Assembly: GCA_050953725.1 (NCBI GenBank)
Contig: JBMNNB010000001.1
Coordinates: forward strand, 124,001 to 188,000
Length of the DNA: 64,000 nt
DNA from: DTU053 sp012520115
GTDB lineage: Bacteria; Bacillota; Clostridia; Oscillospirales; Acutalibacteraceae
Direction: 5' to 3'
The stretch's first letter is position 1, and each line of letters opens with the position of its first letter. The notes beneath the pieces are model-generated. The model was not told the DNA's origin. It saw only the letters and a list, made by a program, of their open reading frames with translations, and did not search any database. Below, in pieces: positions 16,125 to 24,345 of this stretch. The position numbers and the translations under genes were made by a program.

Positions 16125-17984
16125 ATGTGTGGAATAGCAGGCTTTTGCAGCTATAAAATCGACTTTCCCGCCCGTAAGCCTTTCTGGGACGACATCCTTA
16201 TTAAGATGAGAGAAGCAATAGCCCATCGGGGCAGCGACAATGTGGGCGAATATTTAAGAGAGCATGTGGGTCTAAGCCACAGCCGTCTTTCAATCAGGGA
16301 TCTGAGCTTCGGCGCCCAGCCCATGGTGAGAAGTGCCAACGGCAACGAATATGCGATAGTCTATAACGGCGAAATATATAATACCGACGAGCTGACCCCC
16401 CAGCTTAAAAAGGCGGGATATATATTTGAAACCACCTCCGACACGGAGGTAATACTCTACGGCTATATGCACTTCGGAATAGACTTTGTAAAGCGTCTCA
16501 ACGGCATTTTCGCCTTTGCCATATGGGACGGGGCAGAGAACAGGCTCGTGCTTTACCGTGACCGTGTTGGCGTCAAGCCTTTATTTTATGCTGTCAAGAA
16601 CGACACCATCGTCTTCGGCTCGGAAATCAAGGCTCTGTTCTGTCATCCCGATATTAAGCCCGAAATCGATATAAACAGCTTCAGGGAGATTTTCGGAATA
16701 GGCCCCGCAAGAACGGCGGGCAACGGCGTATTCTGCGGCATTAACGAGATAATCCCCGGCGAATATGCAGTATTTTCGGAAAAGGGCTTCAATACCGTGC
16801 GCTACTGGCAGCTTGAAAGCAGGGTACATACGGACAGCTACGCTCAGACCGTCGAGAATGTCGCCTTTCTCGTCAAGGACGCAATCAGGCGGCAGATGGT
16901 CTCCGACGTGCCCGTGTGCAGCTTTTTGTCCGGAGGCATAGATTCGAGCATCGTCACAGCCGTGGCCTCGGACTTTCTCACGGAACAGGGGCTTACTCTT
17001 AACACCTTTTCCTTTGACTTCAAGGACAACAGCATATTTTTCAAGTCAAACGCCTTCCAGCCCGAGCGTGACCGGCCATTTGTTGACCTGATGCTCAAAA
17101 GGTATAATCTCAATCACACCTACCTTGAATGCGACGAGGCGCTATTGGCAGATTTGCTCTACACCGCCGTCGACGCAAAGGATTTGCCGGGCATGGCGGA
17201 TATCGACGCTTCGCTGCTTTATTTCTGCTCACTTGTAAAAAGGCATAACAAGGTTGCCTTAACCGGCGAATGTGCGGATGAAATCTTCGGCGGCTACCCG
17301 TGGTTTTACAGGGAGGAACTGATGAGCACGGACGGCTTCCCGTGGTCACGGGACATAAAGACAAGAACGCTGCTGCTCAGTGACGATTTTGTGAAGAAGC
17401 TGGACCTTGACGATTACGCATATCAGCGATACACCGATTCACTGAATGCCGTGCCGTATCTTAAAGGTGAAGACGCAGCCGACAAAAGACGGCGGGAAAT
17501 CACCGCCCTCAATATAGAATGGTTCATGCAGACCCTGCTTGACAGAATGGACAGAGCGAGCATGTTCTCAGCGCTGGAAGCAAGGGTACCCTTTGCGGAC
17601 CACAGGATAATAGAATATGTCTTCAATGTGCCCTGGAGCATGAAATATAAGGACAATGTGGAAAAGTCCCTGCTCAGAGAAGCCTGCAAGGATTTACTTC
17701 CCCCCGAGATTCTTAACCGCAAAAAAAGCCCCTACCCGAAAACCTACAACCCCAACTATGAAAGGCTCCTGTCCGAAAGGCTTCTCAGTGTCATAAATGA
17801 CCCGAACTCGCCCATACTGGCTTTTGTGGACAAACAAAAGGTGCAGTCCTTCATAAAAGCCCCCGCAGAATACGGCAAGCCATGGTTCGGTCAGCTAATG
17901 GCCGGCCCGCAGCTGATGGCATATATTCTGCAGGTAAATTACTGGCTTACAAAATACTCACCATCCTTCATCGGCACCCTTTAA
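16125..17984 (+). CDS. asnB: Asparagine synthase (glutamine-hydrolysing)
   Basis: 619 residues. The N-terminal Ntn glutaminase domain begins MCGIAGFCSYK, with Cys2 as nucleophile after Met removal, so the ATG at 16125 (after AAGAGGTG) is the start and the 25 upstream in-frame residues are not used. Other signatures are AHRGSD, NGEIYN, DTEVIL and RDRVGVKPLFY. The C-terminal synthetase domain has the ATP-pyrophosphatase loop SFLSGGIDSS and TGECADEIFGGYP. Produces asparagine from aspartate, glutamine and ATP. Confidence 0.95.
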   Translation: MCGIAGFCSYKIDFPARKPFWDDILIKMREAIAHRGSDNVGEYLREHVGLSHSRLSIRDLSFGAQPMVRSANGNEYAIVYNGEIYNTDELTPQLKKAGYIFETTSDTEVILYGYMHFGIDFVKRLNGIFAFAIWDGAENRLVLYRDRVGVKPLFYAVKNDTIVFGSEIKALFCHPDIKPEIDINSFREIFGIGPARTAGNGVFCGINEIIPGEYAVFSEKGFNTVRYWQLESRVHTDSYAQTVENVAFLVKDAIRRQMVSDVPVCSFLSGGIDSSIVTAVASDFLTEQGLTLNTFSFDFKDNSIFFKSNAFQPERDRPFVDLMLKRYNLNHTYLECDEALLADLLYTAVDAKDLPGMADIDASLLYFCSLVKRHNKVALTGECADEIFGGYPWFYREELMSTDGFPWSRDIKTRTLLLSDDFVKKLDLDDYAYQRYTDSLNAVPYLKGEDAADKRRREITALNIEWFMQTLLDRMDRASMFSALEARVPFADHRIIEYVFNVPWSMKYKDNVEKSLLREACKDLLPPEILNRKKSPYPKTYNPNYERLLSERLLSVINDPNSPILAFVDKQKVQSFIKAPAEYGKPWFGQLMAGPQLMAYILQVNYWLTKYSPSFIGTL

Positions 17985-17987
17985 TAA

Positions 17988-18019
17988 GAAAGCACCGCTT
18001 GAACTAAAGCGGTGCTTTC
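17988..18019 (+). terminator. Terminator of asnB
   Basis: GAAAGCACCGCTT (17988-18000) and AAGCGGTGCTTTC (18007-18019), a 13-base-pair stem; weak T tract. Confidence 0.75.
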
Positions 18020-18108
18020 ATTAGTGAGCCGTATATGCCGAATAATTGTGGAATTTGCTCAGGAGTATTAGCTGATTGTTAATAATTTCTTACAATTTCA
18101 CTAAACTA

Positions 18109-18136
18109 TTGAATTTTTTGCAAATTATGGTATAAT
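18109..18136 (+). promoter_or_regulatory. Promoter of an orphan transcription unit
   Basis: TTGAAT (18109-18114), 16 bases, TATAAT (18131-18136) on the plus strand. No gene follows in that direction before the terminator at 18276-18314. Confidence 0.6.
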
Positions 18137-18142
18137 TCGACT

Positions 18143-18314
18143 TAGGTAGTAAGTATTAATTCTAAAAGCAAAATCCACCTCTTATAAAGAGCAGCGAATG
18201 ACAGCAAATCCGGTATGAAGTTTACCTTTATTCCTGGAAGTATCTCACCCTCCAAATACAGTGCGAATGCACAGCGAGGCACCCTTATTACAGGGTGCCT
18301 CAGCCTTTTCTCTT
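18143..18314 (+). ncRNA. Candidate small RNA of about 170 nt
   Basis: The stretch between a good promoter (TATAAT 18131) and a good rho-independent terminator (GAGGCACCCT 18276-18285, AGGGTGCCTC 18292-18301, then AGCCTTTTCTC) contains no plausible reading frame. A short GTGC-GAAT-GCAC hairpin lies at 18261-18272. Size and layout would suit a 6S-like or regulatory RNA, but I see no diagnostic motif. Confidence 0.45.
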
Positions 18315-18330
18315 AAACCGCCCTCACGAA

Positions 18331-18357
18331 AAGGCCCCGATAAAAAACCGGAGCCTT
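18331..18357 (-). terminator. Hairpin between the candidate RNA and the surface-protein gene
   Basis: AAGGCCCCG (18331-18339) and CGGAGCCTT (18349-18357), one G-U type mismatch. It lies after the stop of the minus-strand gene, but its T tail is short, so termination is likely weak. Confidence 0.45.
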
Positions 18358-18387
18358 ATAAAAGGGTGTTTTAAGTTTAATTATACG

Positions 18388-19899
18388 CTAAACAATCTGA
18401 GCGAAGGTTACGTTATCGACCTCAATAAAGGCGGGGGAGTCAGTCTTAGAGAACAGTATGCGTGCCTTGGCCGTGCCCTTAGGTGCGGGCTCTGTTACGC
18501 CCACATAAGGAATCCACTCTATGAAGGTATTCGTGTCAGTGGACTGTATCCTGTTGGAAACAAGGCTCAGACCCAGACCGATTTCTCTGTCAAACTTGTC
18601 AAGCCAGATTACCCTCATAATCATGGTGCCGAAGTTGGCATCCTCAACATACCTGAAGCCGAGACCCGTGCTGAACAGATAGCACTTGCCCTCAGCCTCA
18701 TAAAGCTCAACGTCCTGCCACAAGGCGCCGCCAATCTGTCCGATTCCGGCGTCGGCAAGGCCCTCATAGACATCGTTGCGCTCAATCAGGTTTACAAGGC
18801 TCTGCTGCCAGTAATTCAGGCCGTTTTCAAAGCTCGGGTTGGCAATCAGGTTCTGTGTCAGTACAGGTGCAAAGATTACATTGTCAATCCTTAAGAAGTT
18901 GCTTGTTTCAGGCACTACGGCAGAGAAAATAAGCCTTGCGGTAGCGGTGCAGGGCACTGACGGGAAGCTTACGGCCAGATAGCTCAGGTAATTCTGCTGA
19001 TTCGAGAGAGTCTCGTTGGGAATAGAGAGGTTAAGACCTGAGCCGATGGGGTTGTCGTTGTTGTCAAGCCACTCAAGCCGTACACTCAGCGAGACGGGGC
19101 CGACTCCCTGAACGGCAAAGCTTAACAGGAAAGAGGTTCCCGCCGGCAGGTGACGGATGCTTATATCCTGAGACAGGCTTCCGTTGAACTGCGTAAGGGC
19201 ATGACCTGCGCCCTCCAGAGATTCCAGGTAGGAGGACAGGAAGGCGGTGTCGCCGCCGGGGTTGGCTGTCCAGCCGAAAAGATTTGCCTCGAAATCTCCG
19301 TTTTTGATAAGGTCGGTGTAGGCCATGGGAGCCAGCAGCACACCGTCAATGAATATGAATTCGCTCTCTGAGGGAACCGTAGGGGCGCCCTTGCTGAATA
19401 CAAGTCTGGCGTAGGCGGCCTCCTCGGGCGGACGGTCGGTCTGGGCAAAGAAGGTGATCTTTGCGGTCTGGTTGATGCGGTCGCCGGGGATGACCATTCT
19501 GAGTCCAGGGCCGATCGGGTTATACTGCTCGTTGAGCCAGGTAATCTCAGCGATGAGTATGCCGGTTAAGTTCACCTGCTGAACCCCTATAAGAATGTTT
19601 GCCACAGCGTTAAAGCTGAACAGCAGCGGGCATCTGCAAACTCCCGCAAGGGAAATGGTCTGATACAAAGAGGCAACTCCCGGGCCGAGCCTTGCCTGAA
19701 TGGCACCCTCGTACACATCGGTGTCGGTGAAAATCACATTATTGGCGCCCCAGTAAGAATACTGGCTTTCAAAGCTCGGGTCATGGACTAAATTGCCGCA
19801 GCGTTTGCACTTAGGTCTTTTCTTTTCTTCACAGTCCTTAGGTCTTTCCGGCTCGCAGCAATCGGAGCACGGATTTACAAAGTTATTAGAAAATGACAT
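18388..19899 (-). CDS. Three-repeat beta-sandwich protein, probable spore or cell-surface protein
   Basis: About 503 residues. A Cys-rich N-terminal lead (CSDCCEPERPKDCEEKKRPK then CKRC) is followed by three related units of about 150 residues opening NLVHDPSFESQYSYWGANN, DLIKNGDFEANLFGWTANPG and NLIANPSFENGLNYWQQSL. Each continues with a jelly-roll pattern (LYQTISL, LSQDISI, LWQDVEL) and ends ARL/ARI-x-FS plus ID-x-V. This resembles the NTTRR-F1/carbohydrate-binding sandwiches found in clostridial and bacillus exosporium or surface proteins. No signal peptide, which would fit assembly in the mother cell. The ATG at 19899 is better spaced from AAGGAG than that at 19905. Confidence 0.65.
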   Translation of the reverse strand: MSFSNNFVNPCSDCCEPERPKDCEEKKRPKCKRCGNLVHDPSFESQYSYWGANNVIFTDTDVYEGAIQARLGPGVASLYQTISLAGVCRCPLLFSFNAVANILIGVQQVNLTGILIAEITWLNEQYNPIGPGLRMVIPGDRINQTAKITFFAQTDRPPEEAAYARLVFSKGAPTVPSESEFIFIDGVLLAPMAYTDLIKNGDFEANLFGWTANPGGDTAFLSSYLESLEGAGHALTQFNGSLSQDISIRHLPAGTSFLLSFAVQGVGPVSLSVRLEWLDNNDNPIGSGLNLSIPNETLSNQQNYLSYLAVSFPSVPCTATARLIFSAVVPETSNFLRIDNVIFAPVLTQNLIANPSFENGLNYWQQSLVNLIERNDVYEGLADAGIGQIGGALWQDVELYEAEGKCYLFSTGLGFRYVEDANFGTMIMRVIWLDKFDREIGLGLSLVSNRIQSTDTNTFIEWIPYVGVTEPAPKGTAKARILFSKTDSPAFIEVDNVTFAQIV

Positions 19900-20090
19900 A
19901 TGCATTATCTCCTTGAAATTGTATTTAGAGAATGTTCCTGTTCAACATCCTACTGTATTTTATGTGCATTGCCCTGACAATGGGACAAATTAAGGAATAT
20001 ACTTTTAGCCCCCGATTTTACGGGCAGCGTATCTTAGGACATTCAAAAGCGGATATACCCGCAGACCCCGCCTTTGCCTGCCCTGAGAGC

Positions 20091-20127
20091 AAAAAAAACA
20101 CCATATATGCAGGGAGTGCATATATGG
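20091..20127 (-). terminator. Terminator of the MT-A70 methylase gene
   Basis: On the minus strand the arms CCATATATGCA and TGCATATATGG (20101-20111 and 20117-20127 on plus) are followed by GTGTTTTTTTT (A run at 20091-20098 on plus). Confidence 0.88.
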
Positions 20128-20159
20128 CGTATCAGCTTTCTGAATATACTACAACAGAC

Positions 20160-20891
20160 CTATAATATTGTCAGCTGGTCGGGCAGGTTTTCATCGTTAC
20201 GGGTGTCGATTTCGCCCTGGGACAGTATCTCGACCTTTTTATCGGGGATTTCCAGACCCCAGTTGTCCCAGCCGAAATAGTTCTTCCTTGCAAACAGCTC
20301 GATTTTTGCCTGCTGAGGGAACATTTTTGTAATGCCGTCAATCACGGCTTCGGGCTTTTCGCTGTGTTCGCCACGACGGACGGAAACAAGCTGCCTTATG
20401 TTTCTTGCCCCTCTCGGGGTCGGGAAACGCCCCTTCTTGAAGGCCAGCACAAATTCCGTCTGCGACAGGGTATATCTTCCGGGGTTGTGCAGGTGCTTGT
20501 CCCAGACGAAGGCGACGGTCTTGTATTCAAAGCCCCACGCCTGACCCAAAGCGATAGCGTTTGCAAGCTGCGGCCCCGTTGTCCACATAAAAAGAATACA
20601 GTCGTCTGCGGCAATGGATTTCACGTCAAGCGCCTTTAATTCGGAGAGCTTTAAAGGCGGGTATCTGAAATTATCGGTGCTTAATAGAGCATCCCGTTTT
20701 AAACCGAGGTGCTCGGTTCTGATGCTCGATTTGTCAAACTGCGTCTGTCCGCCGTAATCCCACGGGGGGTCAGCGTAGATAATGTCATATTTTTTAGTCG
20801 GCAACGGCGGATAAACCTCATTTAACGGGTTTGATTCTTTTCTTGCGGGGTCATGTTCCGGGTGATAGGAAACGGGCTTTTTTTTGCTCAC
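20160..20891 (-). CDS. MT-A70 family adenine-N6 DNA methyltransferase
   Basis: About 243 residues with the amino-methyltransferase catalytic motif IIYADPPWDYGG, then ILFMWTTGPQL, TVAFVWDKH and the SAM-region segment KIELFARKNYFGWDNWG near the C-terminus. It transfers methyl groups to adenine N6. No restriction gene or specificity subunit lies nearby, so it is a solitary methylase, often of phage origin. The start is the GTG at 20891, 8 bases after GGGAGG; an ATG at 20915 lacks a ribosome site. Confidence 0.88.
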   Translation of the reverse strand: MSKKKPVSYHPEHDPARKESNPLNEVYPPLPTKKYDIIYADPPWDYGGQTQFDKSSIRTEHLGLKRDALLSTDNFRYPPLKLSELKALDVKSIAADDCILFMWTTGPQLANAIALGQAWGFEYKTVAFVWDKHLHNPGRYTLSQTEFVLAFKKGRFPTPRGARNIRQLVSVRRGEHSEKPEAVIDGITKMFPQQAKIELFARKNYFGWDNWGLEIPDKKVEILSQGEIDTRNDENLPDQLTIL

Positions 20892-20992
20892 GCTTTGTCC
20901 CTCCCTGCACGACATTAACTTAAATCCATTATATCACCAAAAATGACAAATTACAATCAGTGTACTTTTGTCCGAGATACGACTAAATCAAA

Positions 20993-21021
20993 TTGCTTTT
21001 TGCGCTTTTTGCGGGTATTAT
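20993..21021 (+). promoter_or_regulatory. Promoter of the sialidase-like/lyase operon
   Basis: TTGCTT (20993-20998), 17 bases, TATTAT (21016-21021), 32 bases before the GTG start at 21053. Confidence 0.6.
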
Positions 21022-21052
21022 TATTGTATAAAACAATCCGGAGGTAATAAGA

Positions 21053-22234
21053 GTGAAGGATGTTATAGATTTAAGTGCCTATGTCAAACCAGGGCAGCTT
21101 TACAGGGAAAAGGAGAGTTGTCTTTTTGCCGAGGCTCTTATCCCGACTGACTGCCGCTCAAATCATGCAAGCTGTCTTATCGAGCTTGACAACGGAGATA
21201 TACTCTGCGTATGGTTCGGCGGCTCGGGCGAGGGTTCGGGCGATACGAAAATATACTTATCAAGGCTGAATAACGGCACCTCAGTGTGGAGCGAGCCCAT
21301 AAGACTCAGCGATGACTATAACTGCTCGGAGCAGAACCCCTTTGTTTATGACTTCGGCGGCGGACATATATGGGTAGTCCACACCGCCCAGAAGACCCGC
21401 GGCGTTTCAAAGGAGGAGTGGAAGGAGCTGCTTCAAAGCGGCAAGGTCACAGGCTCATACACCATGCAGGAGACCTCGGAGATACGTGTCCTCGAGTCCT
21501 TCGACCACGGCTATACTTTCACTAAACGCAAGCCCCTCAACAGCAAGAGCGGAGCCTTCTGCCGCCAGCCTATATTGAAGCTCTCAAACGGCGACTTGAT
21601 TATGGGCATGTGGTACAGCGTATGCAGGGAAGGGGACTTTGAGAGCGGCAGCCTGTACGGCGGCGACCATACGGCGGTGCTTATCTCTGAGGACAACGGC
21701 GTCACCTGGCAGGAGTACCCCGTACCCGACAGCGTCGGCAGGGTGCATATGCAGCCTGTTGAGATTGAAAACGGCAGGCTTATTGCCCTGTTCAGGAGCC
21801 GCTTTGCCGACAGGATTTATATAAGTTATTCGGAGGATTACGGCAGGACTTGGACAGCCCCCGTGCCGACCGATTTGCCCAGCAACAACGCCTCGATTCA
21901 GGCAAAGAAGCTAAAAAGCGGCAACATCGCACTTGTCTTAAATTACACGCCCTATATCGCAAACGACGCCTCAAAGGTGCGCTGGCCGTCAAATGTCCGC
22001 CACCACATAGCCCTTGCCCTCTCGGAGGACAACGCAAAGACATGGCCTTATATCAGAGTCATTGAGCACGGCGAGGAGTTCTTCGGCGAAATTTGGAGGA
22101 AGAACAGGGAGAATTCCTACCCCTCCGTTATTCAGACCGCCGACGGAAAGCTGCATGTGTCCTACACCTATAACGGCAGACGCTGCATTAAGCATGTGAT
22201 AGTGGATGAAAACTGGATTAAGGGGGAAATCTGA
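21053..22234 (+). CDS. BNR-repeat sialidase-like protein, cytoplasmic
   Basis: 393 residues, six-bladed-propeller type with Asp-box repeats SEDNGVTW, SEDYGRTW and SEDNAKTW, an N-terminal Arg region (PTDCRSNHASCLIELDNGD) and the late FGEIWRKNRENSYPS. It belongs to the BNR_2/exo-alpha-sialidase superfamily, which also includes enzymes for other acidic sugars. There is no signal peptide, so it should work on an imported oligosaccharide. GTG start after CCGGAGG. The next gene starts 2 bases after its stop. Confidence 0.8.
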   Translation: MKDVIDLSAYVKPGQLYREKESCLFAEALIPTDCRSNHASCLIELDNGDILCVWFGGSGEGSGDTKIYLSRLNNGTSVWSEPIRLSDDYNCSEQNPFVYDFGGGHIWVVHTAQKTRGVSKEEWKELLQSGKVTGSYTMQETSEIRVLESFDHGYTFTKRKPLNSKSGAFCRQPILKLSNGDLIMGMWYSVCREGDFESGSLYGGDHTAVLISEDNGVTWQEYPVPDSVGRVHMQPVEIENGRLIALFRSRFADRIYISYSEDYGRTWTAPVPTDLPSNNASIQAKKLKSGNIALVLNYTPYIANDASKVRWPSNVRHHIALALSEDNAKTWPYIRVIEHGEEFFGEIWRKNRENSYPSVIQTADGKLHVSYTYNGRRCIKHVIVDENWIKGEI

Positions 22235-22235
22235 A

Positions 22236-23123
22236 TTGAAAAAGCTGAAAGGCATCATCCCCGCAATGCTGACCCCCGTGACAGCGGACTTTATGATAAA
22301 CGAACACGCTTTAAGGCAGCTCACGAACCGCCTTATTGATGCGGGCGCAAACGCCATATTCGCCCTCGGTACTAACGGCGAGTTCTTTTCTCTTTGCAAA
22401 GAGGACAGGCTTAAAGTCACAAAAACAGTTATAGACGAAGTGGCGGGCAGGGTACCCGTAGTCATCGGCACGGGAGCCGCAAGTACAAGAGAAGCCGTCG
22501 AGCTTTCAAAGGCGGCGGAGGCTCTCGGAGCAGACTATCTCTCCGTCATTACACCCTATTTCAACGCCCTGAGTCAGCGTGAGGTGAAGGAGTATTATAC
22601 ACAAATCGCAAATGCTGTAAATATCCCGATTCTCCTATACAACATCCCCGGCCGCACGGGAATTAACCTTGAAGCCGAAACAGTCCGGGAGCTGTCGGCT
22701 ATACCGAACATAGTCGGCATTAAGGACAGCAGCGGAAAGTTCGAGAACATCCTTAAATACATCGAATACACAAAGGACATCGATTTCTCGGTCTATGCGG
22801 GAACAGACTCGCTGATACTTAAAACTCTTATGGCAGGCGGCGACGGAGCAGTTGCCGCAACCGCAAATGTCCTGCCGGAAATCGTAATCTCAATCTATAA
22901 GCACTGGCAAAACGGCGAAATTGAAATGGCTGAAAAAGCGCAGGAATCGCTCTCTGTAATAAGGGATTTCAGCGCGGGCTTCAGCATCCCCTCAACCTAC
23001 AAGGCAGCCGTAGAGCTTCAGGGCATTGAAGCGGGACCGCCCGTACCTCCCGCCCTGCCCCTTAATGAAGCAGACAAAGCCCGCTTGAAAGCAGTGCTCG
23101 ACGAATACAAAAGCCTCTACTAA
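22236..23123 (+). CDS. DapA/NanA-family lyase (dihydrodipicolinate synthase superfamily)
   Basis: 295 residues. Class I aldolase TIM barrel with the substrate loop GTNGEFFSL, Tyr of YNIPGRTG (about 135) and the Schiff-base Lys of GIKDSSGKF (about 163). Members cleave or form pyruvate adducts; beside a sialidase-like gene it may be an N-acetylneuraminate or related keto-acid sugar lyase rather than the lysine-pathway enzyme. The TTG at 22236 follows AAGGGGGA; the upstream ATG at 22206 lies in the previous gene without a ribosome site. Confidence 0.82.
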   Translation: MKKLKGIIPAMLTPVTADFMINEHALRQLTNRLIDAGANAIFALGTNGEFFSLCKEDRLKVTKTVIDEVAGRVPVVIGTGAASTREAVELSKAAEALGADYLSVITPYFNALSQREVKEYYTQIANAVNIPILLYNIPGRTGINLEAETVRELSAIPNIVGIKDSSGKFENILKYIEYTKDIDFSVYAGTDSLILKTLMAGGDGAVAATANVLPEIVISIYKHWQNGEIEMAEKAQESLSVIRDFSAGFSIPSTYKAAVELQGIEAGPPVPPALPLNEADKARLKAVLDEYKSLY

Positions 23124-23181
23124 GCGTAGGTTGTCATTACAGCCTCACAATGATAGGCTTTCAATGAAAGGAGGCTGTCAG

Positions 23182-23766
23182 ATGAATCAATATGTAACCG
23201 GCTCCGTAATAAAAAGGCTCAGGGAAAAGCAGAATATGACTCAGGCAGAGCTTGCCGAGATTTTGGGCGTCAGCGACAAGGCCGTTTCCAAATGGGAGAC
23301 GGGCAGGGGCTTCCCTGACATTACATTGTTAGAACCCATCGCACGGGCGCTTCGCATCTCAACCGTGGAGCTGCTTTCCGGCAAGGATATCACAAACCGC
23401 AACCGCTCCTCAAACATTCTGAGGTCGCTATTCTATGTCTGCCCCCTGTGCGGAAACATTATCTTAGGCGCCGGCGAGGCGCTTGTTAGCTGCTGCGGTA
23501 TAACCCTGCCCCCATTGGAAGCAGAGGATGCTGACACAGAGCATAAAATCAGCTGTGAGGTTATAGAAGATGAGCATTATTACAACATAGACCACCCCAT
23601 GACAAAGGAGCATTATATCTCCTTCATGGCCTATGTGACAACAAACGGCGTAAATCTCATCAAGCTCTATCCTGAGGGACCCGCAGAGGCGAGATTTATT
23701 AAAAGAGGCGCAGGCTTTCTGTATTACTACTGCAACAAGCACGGGCTGTTCAGAATAAAAGTTTAG
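23182..23766 (+). CDS. XRE-type regulator fused to a desulfoferrodoxin (2Fe superoxide reductase) domain
   Basis: 194 residues. Residues 8-62 form a Cro/CI helix-turn-helix (MTQAELAEILGVSDKAVSKW). Residues 84-110 carry a desulforedoxin-like FeCys4 site, C87, C90, C104, C105 (CPLCGN...CCG). The rest matches the superoxide reductase domain: H138 and H144 in DHPMTKEHYI, C184 and H187 in YYCNKHGLF, and a likely fourth His at H121 or H132. All expected iron ligands therefore seem present, which suggests a redox- or superoxide-sensing regulator. Strong ribosome site AAAGGAGG; the 17 upstream in-frame residues are not used. Confidence 0.85.
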   Translation: MNQYVTGSVIKRLREKQNMTQAELAEILGVSDKAVSKWETGRGFPDITLLEPIARALRISTVELLSGKDITNRNRSSNILRSLFYVCPLCGNIILGAGEALVSCCGITLPPLEAEDADTEHKISCEVIEDEHYYNIDHPMTKEHYISFMAYVTTNGVNLIKLYPEGPAEARFIKRGAGFLYYYCNKHGLFRIKV

Positions 23767-23771
23767 TTAAG

Positions 23772-23798
23772 GGCACTCATAATAGAGTGCCTTTAATA
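23772..23798 (+). terminator. Terminator of the XRE-desulfoferrodoxin gene
   Basis: GGCACTC (23772-23778) and GAGTGCC (23785-23791), then TTTAATAAT. Confidence 0.65.
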
Positions 23799-23805
23799 AT
23801 TGTAA

Positions 23806-23835
23806 TTGTATTTAATTGTCGCAATATGATATAAT
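23806..23835 (+). promoter_or_regulatory. Promoter of mscL
   Basis: TTGTAT (23806-23811), 18 bases, TATAAT (23830-23835). Confidence 0.6.
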
Positions 23836-23885
23836 TTGGCTGTTCCCGGAGAAGGGTAGACCTGAAAAATAAAAGGGGGATAATA

Positions 23886-24290
23886 ATGATTAAAGATTTT
23901 AAAGAGTTCGCTCTGAAGGGAAATGTCCTTGACCTTGCAATCGGCGTTATCATCGGCGGAGCCTTCGGAAAAATAGTCACCTCCCTTGTAAACGATGTAA
24001 TCATGCCCGCTCTGGGCGTACTGCTGGGCGGTGTTAACTTCGAGCATCTGAAGCTCGTCATTGTTCCCGCAGCCGGCGACGCAGCGGAGGTCGCCATTAT
24101 GTACGGCGCCTTCATCCAGTCGGTAGTCGATTTTCTGATTATCGCCTTTTCGATTTTCCTCTTTATAAAGCTCATTTCCTTCAGAAAAAAGAAGGCGGCA
24201 GAGGAAAAGAAAGAGGAGCCGGCACCCGAACCAGCTAAGGATGTCCTGCTGCTCGAGGAAATAAGGGACATACTTAAAGCCAATCAATAA
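23886..24290 (+). CDS. mscL: Large-conductance mechanosensitive channel
   Basis: 134 residues, normal for MscL. N-terminal amphipathic helix MIKDFKEFALKGNVLDLAIG, then TM1 (VIIGGAFGKIVTSLVNDVIM) with its Gly-rich pore lining, a short loop and TM2 (FLIIAFSIFLFIKLI), and a charged C-terminal bundle helix. Releases solutes on osmotic downshock. Monocistronic, with its own promoter and terminator. Confidence 0.96.
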   Translation: MIKDFKEFALKGNVLDLAIGVIIGGAFGKIVTSLVNDVIMPALGVLLGGVNFEHLKLVIVPAAGDAAEVAIMYGAFIQSVVDFLIIAFSIFLFIKLISFRKKKAAEEKKEEPAPEPAKDVLLLEEIRDILKANQ

Positions 24291-24299
24291 ATCACAAAG

Positions 24300-24325
24300 A
24301 GCCGTTACAAAACGGCTTTTATTTT
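24300..24325 (+). terminator. Terminator of mscL
   Basis: AGCCGTT (24300-24306) and AACGGCT (24311-24317), then TTTATTTTG. Confidence 0.85.
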
Positions 24326-24345
24326 GAAACCTGCTCGGAGGAAAA

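Noticed and set aside
18295..18894. Plus-strand open frame of 199 residues
   Set aside because: It lies antisense to the three-repeat surface protein, whose repeats and ribosome site support the minus strand.
20160..20891. Restriction-modification system
   Set aside because: Only the methylase is present; no endonuclease or specificity gene is adjacent.
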